Of a stretch of DNA of 64,000 bases, positions 9,306 through 17,280 are shown piece after piece (the first letter of the stretch is position 1; each line of letters starts with the position of its first letter). This DNA is from Leeuwenhoekiella sp. MAR_2009_132 (lineage in GTDB: Bacteria; Bacteroidota; Bacteroidia; Flavobacteriales; Flavobacteriaceae): NCBI RefSeq assembly GCF_000687915.1, contig NZ_JHZY01000002.1, positions 806,001 through 870,000 on the forward strand. The letters run 5' to 3'. Under the pieces are notes generated by a model. That model worked only from the letters and a program-made list of their open reading frames with translations. It was not told the origin of the DNA and made no database searches. Made by a program: the position numbers and the translations under genes.

Positions 9306-9429
9306 AACGGTTTTGTATAAGAATAGTTGCGTGTTTGCGTGCGAGGAATTTCCGAAGGAAATTCAGATGTAGCAAACACGCAACGACCTTTATTTAAGCA
9401 CAAAATAGCAATTATTTTTATACGTTGTT
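9306..9429 (-). repeat. attC-like site D
   Basis: 124 bp. Arms GTATAAGAATAGTTGC and GCAATTATTTTTATAC. Inner hairpin GAATTTCCGAAGGAAATTC. Left core GTGTGCCAAC; right core GTTACCACAC. Confidence 0.83.
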
Positions 9430-9437
9430 ACCACACG

Positions 9438-9986
9438 TTATTTTTGCTTTTGTAATTCTATTATTTGATTATAAACCTTTCTAACATTAGATATCAAATC
9501 GAGTTGCGGGTTGGCTTTCATTCCAGGCCACCAATTCATTCCATTTCCCCATATCATCATAGGGTTTTTAGGTCCGATTGAAATAGTTCCGCTTCCATCA
9601 TTTTTTTCATTGTATTCGATATCAGATAAAGTCCTAATATTTAAAGATTTCACATTTTTAGAAAATATTCCACTTTTTATAATTATTCTATCCTCTGTTA
9701 ATCCGTAATAAGTATTTTCTCGTTGTTTTGAGTCAATTATAAATCTGCCGAACACAAATATCAGCCCTATGATTACAAAAGGAATTCCGAATAAAGCAAA
9801 AATTCCGCCACCTTGCGAAGCCATAAACATCCAAAATATTGCAAATCCGCACCATAATAGACTGAAAGGTATTAGGAAAATATCTGCTGTTCTAAATACA
9901 ATACCTTTTTTTGGTTGACCTGTCCAAAGCAAAGTTTCTTTATTGTCTAAATGTTGTCTTAATTCCGATTGTATATCTCCTCTCAT
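9438..9986 (-). CDS. Cassette PH-domain membrane protein
   Basis: 182 aa. The N-terminus has LLWTGQPKKGIVF, two transmembrane segments follow at about residues 30-55 and 60-85, and then a bacterial PH-like (bPH_2, YdbS/YdbT-type) domain with YYGLTEDRIIIKSGIF and LSDIEYNEKNDGSGTI. Such proteins are membrane-anchored and of unknown biochemical role. ATG at 9986 is 20 bases from the junction. It is among the few cassette products with a recognisable domain. Confidence 0.8.
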   Translation of the reverse strand: MRGDIQSELRQHLDNKETLLWTGQPKKGIVFRTADIFLIPFSLLWCGFAIFWMFMASQGGGIFALFGIPFVIIGLIFVFGRFIIDSKQRENTYYGLTEDRIIIKSGIFSKNVKSLNIRTLSDIEYNEKNDGSGTISIGPKNPMMIWGNGMNWWPGMKANPQLDLISNVRKVYNQIIELQKQK

Positions 9987-10006
9987 TCAGTTTTTTAATG
10001 TGTGGT

Positions 10007-10131
10007 AACGGTTTGTGTATGTTTAGTTGCGTGGTTAAGCACTTAATTTAGCAAATAAATCACAGATAAAATATTCCGCAGGAATGTTCGTAAGTCGGCA
10101 GTGACCAAGCAATTAATTATACACGGTGTTA
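10007..10131 (-). repeat. attC-like site E
   Basis: 125 bp. Arms TGTGTATGTTTAGTTGC and GCAATTAATTATACAC. Inner hairpin GAATATTCCGCAGGAATGTTC, a different stem from site C but still paired. Left core GTGTGGTAAC; right core GTTACCACAC. Confidence 0.83.
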
Positions 10132-10272
10132 CCACACGTTTTTATTATTCATTTCAGAAAATCAGTCTTTCAATTTAACTTCTGATTGAGAATAGAAAAA
10201 TCAAAATCAAAAGTGTAATTAAATTCGTTTTGAATTTCACATATTCTTGTTTTCTATTTTTTTTATTATTAT

Positions 10273-10497
10273 TTAAATTAAAAATCCACCAACAATTAAA
10301 ATCGGCAAATAATTTAAAATTATGTCAACATGCCATAATTCCGAAATTCGACTCGCAGTTGCTCCTTCTCCATAAATTCCCCAAAAAGCAAATATCTCAA
10401 TCAAAATAAGAAGTAATAGAATTCCGAAAAACAGAACTGACCTAATTCCAATTCAGATATAATTGGTTTTAATTTTAAAAAATTCAGACGTATTCAT
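10273..10497 (-). pseudogene. Broken small membrane protein, second gene of a cassette
   Basis: The ATG at 10497 overlaps the TGA of the upstream gene by the 4-base ATGA. The frame reads 14 codons (MNTSEFFKIKTNYI), meets TGA at 10455-10453, then continues open for 59 codons (IGIRSVLFFGILLLLIL...GGFLI) to TAA. The downstream part forms two membrane helices. One point mutation appears to have truncated a 74-aa membrane protein that was translationally coupled to its neighbour. The remaining 141 bp to site E hold no clear frame. Confidence 0.65.
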
Positions 10498-10796
10498 CCA
10501 GAAAAAGTTTCAGTTGTTAAGTTCAAACAGACAATTGCTAAAATTATATGAATTCCAATTAAGTAAAATTTCCATTTCGGTTTTTTAGTCAGAATTAGAG
10601 CATAGATTGGAATTTGTACAATCGCAATTATGGTCGGCAAAATTCCAATTCCGTTTTTTGTTAAAATAGCAATCATCATTGTAATTGGATAAACAACTTT
10701 TGCAAGCAAATAAGTTCCGTGTCCACCACCCATTGAAAATACGACAATGACTAATAAAATTAATGTTATAAAAATGGTAGTTCCGATTTTCATCAA
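10494..10796 (-). CDS. Cassette small integral membrane protein
   Basis: 100 aa with about three membrane helices (ITLILLVIVVFSM; YPITMMIAIL to IVQIPIYALIL; YLIGIHIILAIVCL). No family recognised. ATG at 10796 is 9 bases from the junction. The stop overlaps the start of the broken gene 10273-10497, so the cassette originally held a coupled pair of membrane proteins. Its junction core (GTTACCACAC) is the same as that of the neighbouring PH-domain cassette. Confidence 0.65.
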   Translation of the reverse strand: MMKIGTTIFITLILLVIVVFSMGGGHGTYLLAKVVYPITMMIAILTKNGIGILPTIIAIVQIPIYALILTKKPKWKFYLIGIHIILAIVCLNLTTETFSG

Positions 10797-10805
10797 ATGT
10801 GTGGT

Positions 10806-10930
10806 AACGTGTTTGTGTATGATTTCGTTGCGTATTTCAGCAACTAATTTAGCAAATACAAACCGAATAGAAAATCCGCGAGGATTTTCGTAAGTAGGCA
10901 GTGAACTAGCAATTAATTATACACGGTGTT
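10806..10930 (-). repeat. attC-like site F
   Basis: 125 bp. Arms TGTGTATGATTTCGTTGC and GCAATTAATTATACAC. Inner hairpin AATCCGCGAGGATT. Almost identical to site G. Left core GTGTGGTAAC; right core GTTGTAACAC. Confidence 0.85.
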
Positions 10931-10938
10931 GTAACACG

Positions 10939-11466
10939 TTATTTTTTAAATTCCGATTTGTTCTTAATTACGAATGCAATTAATAATTCGGTCAAATTAT
11001 CTTGATATTCATAAAATTCCGAATCGCATTTGTTCCAGTTTTCCTCCGCTTTTTCTTCAATTAATTCCAGTTCATTTTGTCTTTCAGTTCTTTCTTTGGG
11101 AACAGTTCCGTTTTTAAATTCAGAGTTTGCCTTTTTTACAATTTCCGCTGTTTTTTCCGCTCCAATTTCCAAAAGAGCATTTACAGTTTCTTGACTAAAA
11201 TCTCCACTTGAATTAAAATAGAATTGGTTAAATCCGCCGTTATTTATTTCACGCTCTAAATTTTCCACAAAGAGAAAAGTCCTTTGGGTAGAATTCAGTT
11301 TCTCGATATTCTCGCCATATTCAGATTTTGAATTCAGATATGTGTCAATTTTCATAACAATCATATCTCGTCTTTCGATTTTCAAAACTTTTTCTAAATC
11401 AAATTCAGTTTGCGCATTTGTGTTGGAAAAGAATAATGACGATATAAATACTAAAATTTTCTTCAA
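10939..11466 (-). CDS. Cassette secreted DUF4375 (DMP19-like) protein
   Basis: 175 aa with signal peptide MKKILVFISSLFFSNTNAQ. The body has the DUF4375/DMP19 hallmark EINNGGFNQFYFNSSGD followed by ETVNALLEIGAEKTAEIV. In the founding DMP19 protein this fold is associated with DNA mimicry, but most members are uncharacterised and a secreted form is unlikely to act on DNA. The C-terminal third is Glu/Lys rich. One gene per cassette; the ATG is 23 bases from the junction. Confidence 0.8.
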   Translation of the reverse strand: MKKILVFISSLFFSNTNAQTEFDLEKVLKIERRDMIVMKIDTYLNSKSEYGENIEKLNSTQRTFLFVENLEREINNGGFNQFYFNSSGDFSQETVNALLEIGAEKTAEIVKKANSEFKNGTVPKERTERQNELELIEEKAEENWNKCDSEFYEYQDNLTELLIAFVIKNKSEFKK

Positions 11467-11489
11467 TGCACGATTTTTTAATGTGTTAC

Positions 11490-11614
11490 AACGTGTTTGT
11501 GTATGATTTCGTTGCGTATTTCAGCAACTAATTTAGCAAATACAAACCGAATAGAAAATCCGCGAGGATTTTCGTAAGTAGGCAGTGAACTAGCAATTAA
11601 TTATACACGGTGTT
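11490..11614 (-). repeat. attC-like site G
   Basis: 125 bp, nearly the same sequence as site F. Left core GTGTTACAAC; right core GTTGCCACCA. Flanking cores differ although the sites are alike, as expected for independently acquired cassettes. Confidence 0.85.
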
Positions 11615-11622
11615 GCCACCAG

Positions 11623-12408
11623 TTATTTTTTCACTAACCATTCATAATTCGGTTTATATTTAAATTCAGATATTTTTAAAATTCCTCTTCTCATTGCTAT
11701 GTAAATATCATTCGAATCAACAACTGCTGAAGAAGGATAAAACATTCCCCAATAAAAAGGTGCGTTTAAAATTTCGGTCAGTTTCTCGTTTTTGTCAAAA
11801 CTTAATATATGTTCTGAAGTAAGAATTAAAATATTGTCTTCTTCGTGTAAAACGAAGTTTGGCGCTCCTGGTAATTTAAAAGACTTTGAAACTTTCCATT
11901 TCTTCTCTTTTTTCAGTTCAAATATGCTTCCATAACTTGAGCCTAAATGCGCAAGTCCTCTGATGACATATAATTTGTTGTTATAAAGAAATATATCTTT
12001 AACTCTGATGTAAGATGTAATTTCATAAGATTTCTTTCCATTTGTAGATAAAAACCACAGTCCACCTCCAAATTCTCCACTATTGAAACCTATAATATAT
12101 CCATCACTCACCTTTTTAACTGCTCTAATTGAATAGTGATTCTTTATTTTTTTTGCAATTTGTTTTTGACTAAATGGAAGTGAGTCACCTTTGAAATAGT
12201 TGTAATCATTTTGACGAATTTTTATAGAATCGCTTATTTTCTCAATAATCCAATGAGTCTTTGAGTTTTTACCTTTCCAATTGTTTTGTTGTGTTGGGAT
12301 TGAATCTGTTTCAAAATCTTCCAATCCATAATCTTGTCCGAATAACAGAACTGTAGAGAATAGAAATATCAAATTCAATAGTTTTCGATTAATCAGATAT
12401 TTTGTCAT
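11623..12408 (-). CDS. Cassette secreted protein, possible beta-propeller-like
   Basis: 261 aa from ATG 12408 (MTKYLINRKLLNLIFLFSTV...LLFGQ signal peptide); a TTG 17 codons upstream is also open but would bury the signal. The mature part has repeated short beta-strand units (DGYIIGFNSGEFGGGLWFLS, NKLYVIRGLAHLGSSYGSIF, DNILILTSEHILSFD, NDIYIAMRRGILKIS), suggesting a propeller-like fold. No catalytic motif is seen. Function unknown. Confidence 0.7.
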   Translation of the reverse strand: MTKYLINRKLLNLIFLFSTVLLFGQDYGLEDFETDSIPTQQNNWKGKNSKTHWIIEKISDSIKIRQNDYNYFKGDSLPFSQKQIAKKIKNHYSIRAVKKVSDGYIIGFNSGEFGGGLWFLSTNGKKSYEITSYIRVKDIFLYNNKLYVIRGLAHLGSSYGSIFELKKEKKWKVSKSFKLPGAPNFVLHEEDNILILTSEHILSFDKNEKLTEILNAPFYWGMFYPSSAVVDSNDIYIAMRRGILKISEFKYKPNYEWLVKK

Positions 12409-12513
12409 ATTTCTTTCAGTTTTCTCAAAACTATACTTTAAAATCAAATTCAGAAACACTGAATGAGTGAACGAACCATTTGGTTGAGGAAATGCGTTTT
12501 TTTAATTGGTGGC

Positions 12514-12635
12514 AACGGTTTGTGTATGATTAGTGGCGTGTTTAAGCACCTAATTTAGCAAATAAAAACCAAATAGAAAATCCGCGAGGATTTTCGTAAG
12601 TAGGCGAGAACCAGCCATTATTTTTACACGGTGTT
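12514..12635 (-). repeat. attC-like site H
   Basis: 122 bp. Arms TGTGTATGATTAGTGGC and GCCATTATTTTTACAC. Inner hairpin AATCCGCGAGGATT. Left core TGGTGGCAAC; right core GTTGTGTGCA. Confidence 0.85.
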
Positions 12636-12646
12636 GTGTGCAGTTT

Positions 12647-12907
12647 TTATTCGCGAGTTCCATAGGAAATTCGCTCTGTTTCTAAATTGTAAATATTAAA
12701 ATCTCTTGTGCCATTCATAATCCCGTATGATATGCGTTTTCCATTCAAATCATAGATTGAGAAATTTTCATTGCTGTTAAAAATCCCATAAGCAATATAA
12801 ATTCCGTCATTATTGTAAACAGAAAATCGTTCAGAATCAGTCATATTCCCGTAAGAAATACGTTCTCCATTCAAATTGTATATATTAAATCTGTCGTTTT
12901 CTTTCAT
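12647..12907 (-). CDS. Cassette tandem-repeat protein
   Basis: 86 aa made of four 21-residue repeats of the pattern FxIYNLNGERISYGxMxxxx (Phe-x-Ile/Val-Tyr and IxYG conserved). This looks like a small beta-repeat protein. It begins 5 bases after the stop of the 136-aa gene in the same cassette, so the two are probably co-translated. No signal peptide. Function unknown; possibly a cytosolic partner of its neighbour. Confidence 0.7.
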   Translation of the reverse strand: MKENDRFNIYNLNGERISYGNMTDSERFSVYNNDGIYIAYGIFNSNENFSIYDLNGKRISYGIMNGTRDFNIYNLETERISYGTRE

Positions 12908-12912
12908 AAGTA

Positions 12913-13323
12913 TTATATTCTCCTACGTTGTCCTTTGTCTGAAAAAATGGTCAATTCAAAAATCTTATAGATTATTTCTGTTGTTCCATATCCACTCCAT
13001 TCGTCAAATTCCAAATTTTTATTTTCGTGAAAATATTTTAAATAAAGTGTTGGCATTCCTTTGTAAAAGTCCAGAAAAAGATAAGAGGTGTAATCATAAA
13101 TTCCTAAATCAGCAAATTCATTCAATACAGAGGTGTTCCAAACAGTACATTGTCCTGTTTTAGATTCGTAGCCAGACATATCAAATCTTTTATGCTGTTT
13201 GTCAACTTGTTCAGATTCCAAATATCTCATTGAACTTGATATTCCTTCATCAAAGTTTAATCTTTTTCTAATAAAGTTCATTACTTCTTCTTTAGACCTG
13301 TTTTGTAGCTCTTCTGCTGTCAT
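12913..13323 (-). CDS. Cassette protein of unknown function
   Basis: 136 aa from ATG 13323 (MTAEELQNRSKEEVMNFIRK); a GTG 12 codons upstream lies almost on the junction and is less likely. No signal peptide or membrane helix. The mid-part (CTVWNTSVLNEFADLG, YLFLDFYKGMPTLYLKY) is aromatic rich, and no domain was recognised. First of two genes in this cassette. A cytosolic pair is unusual here, where most cassettes encode exported proteins. Confidence 0.65.
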   Translation of the reverse strand: MTAEELQNRSKEEVMNFIRKRLNFDEGISSSMRYLESEQVDKQHKRFDMSGYESKTGQCTVWNTSVLNEFADLGIYDYTSYLFLDFYKGMPTLYLKYFHENKNLEFDEWSGYGTTEIIYKIFELTIFSDKGQRRRI

Positions 13324-13361
13324 ATTTTGGTTTTTTGTAGTTAGTTTGTCAAATTGCACAC

Positions 13362-13484
13362 AACGGTCTCGGCTATGAGTAGTTGCGTGGTTTAGCGGTT
13401 AACTTTGCAAGTACACACCAAACTGAAAATCCAGGAGGATTTTCAGAAGTAGGCGAGAAAAAGCAATTACTTATAGCCAATGTT
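13362..13484 (-). repeat. attC-like site I
   Basis: 123 bp. Arms GGCTATGAGTAGTTGC and GCAATTACTTATAGCC; compared with site C, GTGTAT has become GGCTAT and ATACAC has become ATAGCC, a compensatory pair of changes. Inner hairpin AAAATCCAGGAGGATTTT. Left core TGCACACAAC; right core GTTGTGCATA. Confidence 0.85.
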
Positions 13485-13496
13485 GTGCATAGTTTT

Positions 13497-14156
13497 TTAT
13501 TCATTCCAAAGTCGATTCATATAATCTTTGTCAGAATCATTTGTTATAAAATACGTCCAATTCGATTCGTCCGCGATTAAAAAATTAAATGTAACAAACT
13601 CTTTCTTGTTTCCGTTTTCGAATACTTTTAATTTATACTGATAAGTCGGGTGAAATATTGAGTCCAAAATTCCATCTCGATAATCAGAAACTTTGCTTTT
13701 GTTCCAGTCTTTTATAAATCGTTCAGTTTTAATTCGGTTGAGTTTTTTCCTTTTGTTTAGGTTAATTCCAGAAATCATTATAATTGAATCAACTTTTTGT
13801 ATATCAATTTTAGTCTTTTGAGATTTTAATTTCGCTATTTTTTTATCACAGATATTAATTATCAAATATTGCCCATTTTTAGGCTCAAATCGAATGCTAC
13901 AAGAGTCAAATTTATAACCGCTACTGGCAATATATTCTCCGTTCTTTTTCAAGTCAAGAGGGTAATAGTGTGGTCCAGCCCAACCAAGACACTTATTTTC
14001 AATTATTTCATATTCGTTGATTGTCCAAGTATTACTTACCTCGCAGTCAGCTCCAAAAGCCTCTCCGATTGTTTTTAAAGCAAAATATCCTCCACCAATA
14101 ATTAGGACTATCAAAATTGAAATTATTATTAAGGCTATTTTTAATCCTTTGCTCAT
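13497..14156 (-). CDS. Cassette membrane-anchored protein, unknown function
   Basis: 219 aa with one N-terminal membrane helix (IALIIISILIVLIIGGGYFAL) and a large soluble part outside the membrane. ECLGWAGPHYYPLDLKKNG-like residues and IKTERFIKDWNKSKVSDYRD are conspicuous; no family recognised. ATG at 14156, 16 bases from the junction. The stop lies 12 bases before the site. Confidence 0.72.
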   Translation of the reverse strand: MSKGLKIALIIISILIVLIIGGGYFALKTIGEAFGADCEVSNTWTINEYEIIENKCLGWAGPHYYPLDLKKNGEYIASSGYKFDSCSIRFEPKNGQYLIINICDKKIAKLKSQKTKIDIQKVDSIIMISGINLNKRKKLNRIKTERFIKDWNKSKVSDYRDGILDSIFHPTYQYKLKVFENGNKKEFVTFNFLIADESNWTYFITNDSDKDYMNRLWNE

Positions 14157-14172
14157 TTCTCAAATTATGCAC

Positions 14173-14360
14173 AACGGTTTGGCTATGAACAGTACGGGAG
14201 CAAACTAGCATTTGCTTTCCACCACGCACATAGCAAAATCTTTTTGTTTTGTTTTTTCTTTTACTTGTTTAAAGCAAAATCCCAAAGATTTTGCGGACTT
14301 CATAAATATACACAAACCCAGCAATTAAGCCCGAAGCCCGTATTGTTTATAGGTTGTGTT
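14173..14360 (-). repeat. attC-like site J (188 bp, divergent)
   Basis: Longest site. Arms GGCTATGAACAGTACGGG and CCCGTATTGTTTATAGG pair. Inner pair GCAAAATCCCAAAGATTTTGC is retained, although the middle is unlike other sites. Left core TATGCACAAC; right core GTTGTACACA. Confidence 0.75.
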
Positions 14361-14371
14361 GTACACAGTTT

Positions 14372-14818
14372 TTACTGCGCTTCGTTGTTCCATAATTCTT
14401 GAAACACATACTTTTTAAGTTTCTGCATAATGGATTCAAATGATTCAGATTCTGATATTTCTTTTTTTAAATCATCCGATTCAATGAATTGTGTTAAAAT
14501 GTCATCATCATCGTCAATACAATCAGAAATTTCTTTTTTTAATTCCTCAAGAGTATACCTGTCCATTAGTGTCCAATGAGTTTTTATATCAACAATTGGA
14601 TTGTAAAAAGTATTAGCCAATAACCTAGTCAGAAACTTGTCACTCACTTTATCAGAAGTAAACTCATAAGTCCATTTTTGTCCATTTCCGTCAAACGCAT
14701 AAGTATTTTCACTTCCATTTAGAACAGCTAGGGCAGTAGCTTTTGTCAAATTAGCATCTGAAGGAATAATGTCTAATCCTTTATTATAAATAGATATGAT
14801 TGGAAAGTGAGGCTTCAT
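14372..14818 (-). CDS. Cassette protein, unknown function
   Basis: 148 aa without signal peptide. It contains WTYEFTSDKVSDKFLTRLLA and an acidic run (CIDDDDDILTQFIESDDL). Residues 1-60 resemble small ligand-free alpha/beta folds, but I recognise no family. ATG at 14818 is 13 bases from the junction. Likely cytosolic. Confidence 0.65.
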   Translation of the reverse strand: MKPHFPIISIYNKGLDIIPSDANLTKATALAVLNGSENTYAFDGNGQKWTYEFTSDKVSDKFLTRLLANTFYNPIVDIKTHWTLMDRYTLEELKKEISDCIDDDDDILTQFIESDDLKKEISESESFESIMQKLKKYVFQELWNNEAQ

Positions 14819-14831
14819 TTAAATTGTGTAC

Positions 14832-14957
14832 AACGTTAATGTATATGGAAAGTTGCGGTTTTGTGTGCGAGGATTTTCCGAAGGAAAATCAGACGTAACA
14901 AAACAAGCAACGACCTTTATTTAAGCACAACACCAGCAATTTTTTATATACTGTGTT
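14832..14957 (-). repeat. attC-like site K
   Basis: 126 bp. Arms GTATATGGAAAGTTGC and GCAATTTTTTATATAC. Inner hairpin GATTTTCCGAAGGAAAATC. Left core TGTGTACAAC; right core GTTGTAAACA. Confidence 0.83.
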
Positions 14958-14969
14958 GTAAACAGTTTT

Positions 14970-15383
14970 TTATTCAGTTTTTTTCATTTCAAGCGTTATT
15001 CCGCTTTCATCAAGATGAAATATTTTCTTGCCATTATTTTCTTTAACTGAAATTCCCATTATTGAATATCCGTCTTCTTGATTTCCAATTTTAACATACT
15101 GTTTATTTTGTTCCACTTTCCATTTAGTTCCGTTGGTCATTTCGGTTATCATTCCGAACAATTCAGATTTGGAAGTAGTTGTCAGTTTAAAATTCCCATT
15201 CTGATTAAAAAAGAAAGTAGCGTTCTCAAATCCATCTATTAGGGTTTCGAATTGAGGGTTTGTCGGTTTTTTTATGATTTTTTCCACCTTCCATTTTCCA
15301 TAAATTTCCTTTTCGGATAGTGTTTGTCCAAATACAGTCGAACTTATAGTCAATAGAAATATCAGTGTAAATATCTTCTTCAT
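14970..15383 (-). CDS. Cassette secreted lipocalin-like protein
   Basis: 137 aa from ATG 15383 (MKKIFTLIFLLTISSTVFGQ signal peptide). The frame is open 55 codons further upstream, but that part is translated attC-like site L. Mature protein starts LSEKEIYGKWKVEKI, the GxW motif of lipocalin-like Bacteroidota domains, followed by beta-strand pattern (ATFFFNQNGNFKLTTT, GTKWKVEQNKQYVKIG). Ligand unknown. Confidence 0.75.
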   Translation of the reverse strand: MKKIFTLIFLLTISSTVFGQTLSEKEIYGKWKVEKIIKKPTNPQFETLIDGFENATFFFNQNGNFKLTTTSKSELFGMITEMTNGTKWKVEQNKQYVKIGNQEDGYSIMGISVKENNGKKIFHLDESGITLEMKKTE

Positions 15384-15419
15384 TTTTTGTATGTTTCTTG
15401 GTTTTCGTAAATTGTTTAC

Positions 15420-15543
15420 AACGTTAATGTATATGAGCTGTGGCGTGTTTCGGTACAGACCTTTCTTGATAAAAACTGGCATTGGAAAATCCGTAGGATT
15501 TTCCAAGTGAGGACTGACCAAGCCATAGCTTATATACTGTGTT
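15420..15543 (-). repeat. attC-like site L
   Basis: 124 bp. Arms GTATATGAGCTGTGGC and GCCATAGCTTATATAC. Inner hairpin GAAAATCCGTAGGATTTTC. Left core TGTTTACAAC; right core GTTAGCAATA. Confidence 0.83.
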
Positions 15544-15551
15544 AGCAATAG

Positions 15552-16349
15552 TTATTTCTTCCGAATTGGTTTTATTTTTTGCGTAATAAATAGGCTTTCA
15601 AAATTTGAAATTGTTAGTTTTTCAACGTAATCTACATCTTCTTGGTCAACACCTCCAACAAAAATCATTGTACTTCCGTCAACTTGATAATCTAAAATAC
15701 TATCAAGTTTAATATTTAATATTCCATTTTCTTTTTCGGTTATAATTAACGAAAGATTAATTTCGGCTTTCTTTTCAGGGATTTCCAACTTGGACAAATA
15801 CTTGTTATTTTTTAGAGAAAGATAATACAAATTTGATTTTTTAATAATTTCGTGTGTTGTTTGTATATCTATTTGATAATCCGCTTTTTGATTAATTACT
15901 CCAGCTTTGCTCGGAACTGAAGTTGCAACAAAAGCAAAACAGCAAATTCCAATTATGACAGGTTTAAAGGCTTTATTTGGACTAATAAATTGCTTAAAGT
16001 TTGATTTCCAGTAAATGAAAGAAATTGGTAAAATCGTAAGAGAAATTAAATCTGAATAATCAATTGTTCGGTCAATTCCAATTCCGTAAGAGTGAGCAAA
16101 ATCAAACATAGGTTGCGAAAATTCCGATTTCCAAAACACAAACAAAAGTCCGCTCAATATATAAATTGGTTTTCCTTTCTTTGGCAATAAACAACTGAAA
16201 AAATATGGAAAAGCAAATAGCCCAGCAAAATCCGATAATTTTCCAGTCAGATAGTTATGATATTCATATTTTAGGTATAAATCATTAGTCAGCAATAGGA
16301 ATATCGAGGCAAGAAATAAAATCCTATATAAGTGTTTTTCTTTCGTCAC
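15552..16349 (-). CDS. Cassette polytopic membrane protein
   Basis: 265 aa with GTG start at 16349 (no nearby ATG). Four to five membrane helices in the first 155 residues (ILFLASIFLLLTNDLYL, FAGLFAFPYFFSCLL, IYILSGLLFVFW, LISLTILPISFIYW, PVIIGICCFAFVATSV), then a 110-aa soluble domain. Motif YLTGKLSDFAGLFAFPYF recurs in a family of unknown bacterial membrane proteins. Function not assigned. Confidence 0.72.
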   Translation of the reverse strand: MTKEKHLYRILFLASIFLLLTNDLYLKYEYHNYLTGKLSDFAGLFAFPYFFSCLLPKKGKPIYILSGLLFVFWKSEFSQPMFDFAHSYGIGIDRTIDYSDLISLTILPISFIYWKSNFKQFISPNKAFKPVIIGICCFAFVATSVPSKAGVINQKADYQIDIQTTHEIIKKSNLYYLSLKNNKYLSKLEIPEKKAEINLSLIITEKENGILNIKLDSILDYQVDGSTMIFVGGVDQEDVDYVEKLTISNFESLFITQKIKPIRKK

Positions 16350-16370
16350 GATTTTTTTATAATTATTGCT

Positions 16371-16497
16371 AACGTTTATGTGTAAGGAACGTTGCGTGTT
16401 TGTGTGCGAGGATTTTCCGAAGGAAAATCAGATGCTAGCAAACAAAGCAACGACCAAACGGCTTAACTAAAATAAGCAATGTTTTTTACACGGTGTT
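16371..16497 (-). repeat. attC-like site M
   Basis: 127 bp. Arms GTGTAAGGAACGTTGC and GCAATGTTTTTTACAC. Inner hairpin GATTTTCCGAAGGAAAATC. Left core TATTGCTAAC; right core GTTGTGGTTA. Very similar to site N. Confidence 0.85.
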
Positions 16498-16509
16498 GTG
16501 GTTAGTGTT

Positions 16510-17115
16510 TTATTCAACGATAAGGTTTTTCCAGTTTTCGATTTGTCCTTTTCTTGTCAAAGTGTCATTTTTAATGTAGTAATCTAGAATTTGCATTTGA
16601 TTTTTAGTTTTATAGTCCGTTTGCATTTTTTTTAAAATACTATCAGCACTTTTATTTTTATTCACTGTCCTTAAGGCTGTGACAAATTCCAATTTTAAAT
16701 TAAAATCAGTAGAGTCCACTTTAAGGATGTTTTTGTATTGATTTACACTTTCTTTGTAAAGTTTTAGTGCATTTATACTGTCTTTTTTTAAGTCAAAAAC
16801 AAATCCTTTAATTAATTTCCAATAAGGTTGGTTTGGTCTAAGTTCGACCATTTTGTTAACGCAACTAAACATTCCATTTATGTCTTTTTTTTGGCTTAAT
16901 AAACCATATTTGTTTTCATAAGCCTTGAAGTTATTTTTATCTAATTCGATAGCTAAGTTTAGAAGAGTTAGTGAACTATCAATACGAGTTTCATTGTCCA
17001 ACTTATATTCCGTAAAGACTGCCATAGCTTGTTTAGTAAGTTCGGTAGATTTTTCTTTTTTATTACAGCTTGTTGCTGTGAATATCAGAATTATAATGAG
17101 TAAAATTTTATTCAT
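16510..17115 (-). CDS. Cassette TPR-like lipoprotein
   Basis: 201 aa. Lipoprotein signal MNKILLIIILIFTATSCNKK (Cys 17). Helical repeats resembling tetratricopeptides: SLTLLNLAIELDKNNFKAYE, MVELRPNQPYWKLIKGF and ALKLYKESVNQYKNIL. Such proteins usually scaffold protein contacts at the cell envelope. ATG at 17115 is 27 bases from the junction. Confidence 0.78.
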   Translation of the reverse strand: MNKILLIIILIFTATSCNKKEKSTELTKQAMAVFTEYKLDNETRIDSSLTLLNLAIELDKNNFKAYENKYGLLSQKKDINGMFSCVNKMVELRPNQPYWKLIKGFVFDLKKDSINALKLYKESVNQYKNILKVDSTDFNLKLEFVTALRTVNKNKSADSILKKMQTDYKTKNQMQILDYYIKNDTLTRKGQIENWKNLIVE

Positions 17116-17142
17116 TTAGTAGGTTTTTTGGACATTAACCAC

Positions 17143-17269
17143 AACGTTTATGTGTAAGGAACGTTGCGTGTTTGAGTGCGAGGATTTTTCGAAGGAAAAT
17201 CAGAAGCTAGCAAACAAAGCAACGACCAAACGATTGAACTAAAATAAGCAATGTTTTTTACACGGTGTT
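17143..17269 (-). repeat. attC-like site N
   Basis: 127 bp, near-copy of site M. Left core TAACCACAAC; right core GTTAGCCACT. Confidence 0.85.
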
Positions 17270-17280
17270 AGCCACTGTAT

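Noticed and set aside
12876..13163. Plus-strand frames within cassettes
   Set aside because: All are shadows of minus-strand genes; no supporting motifs.
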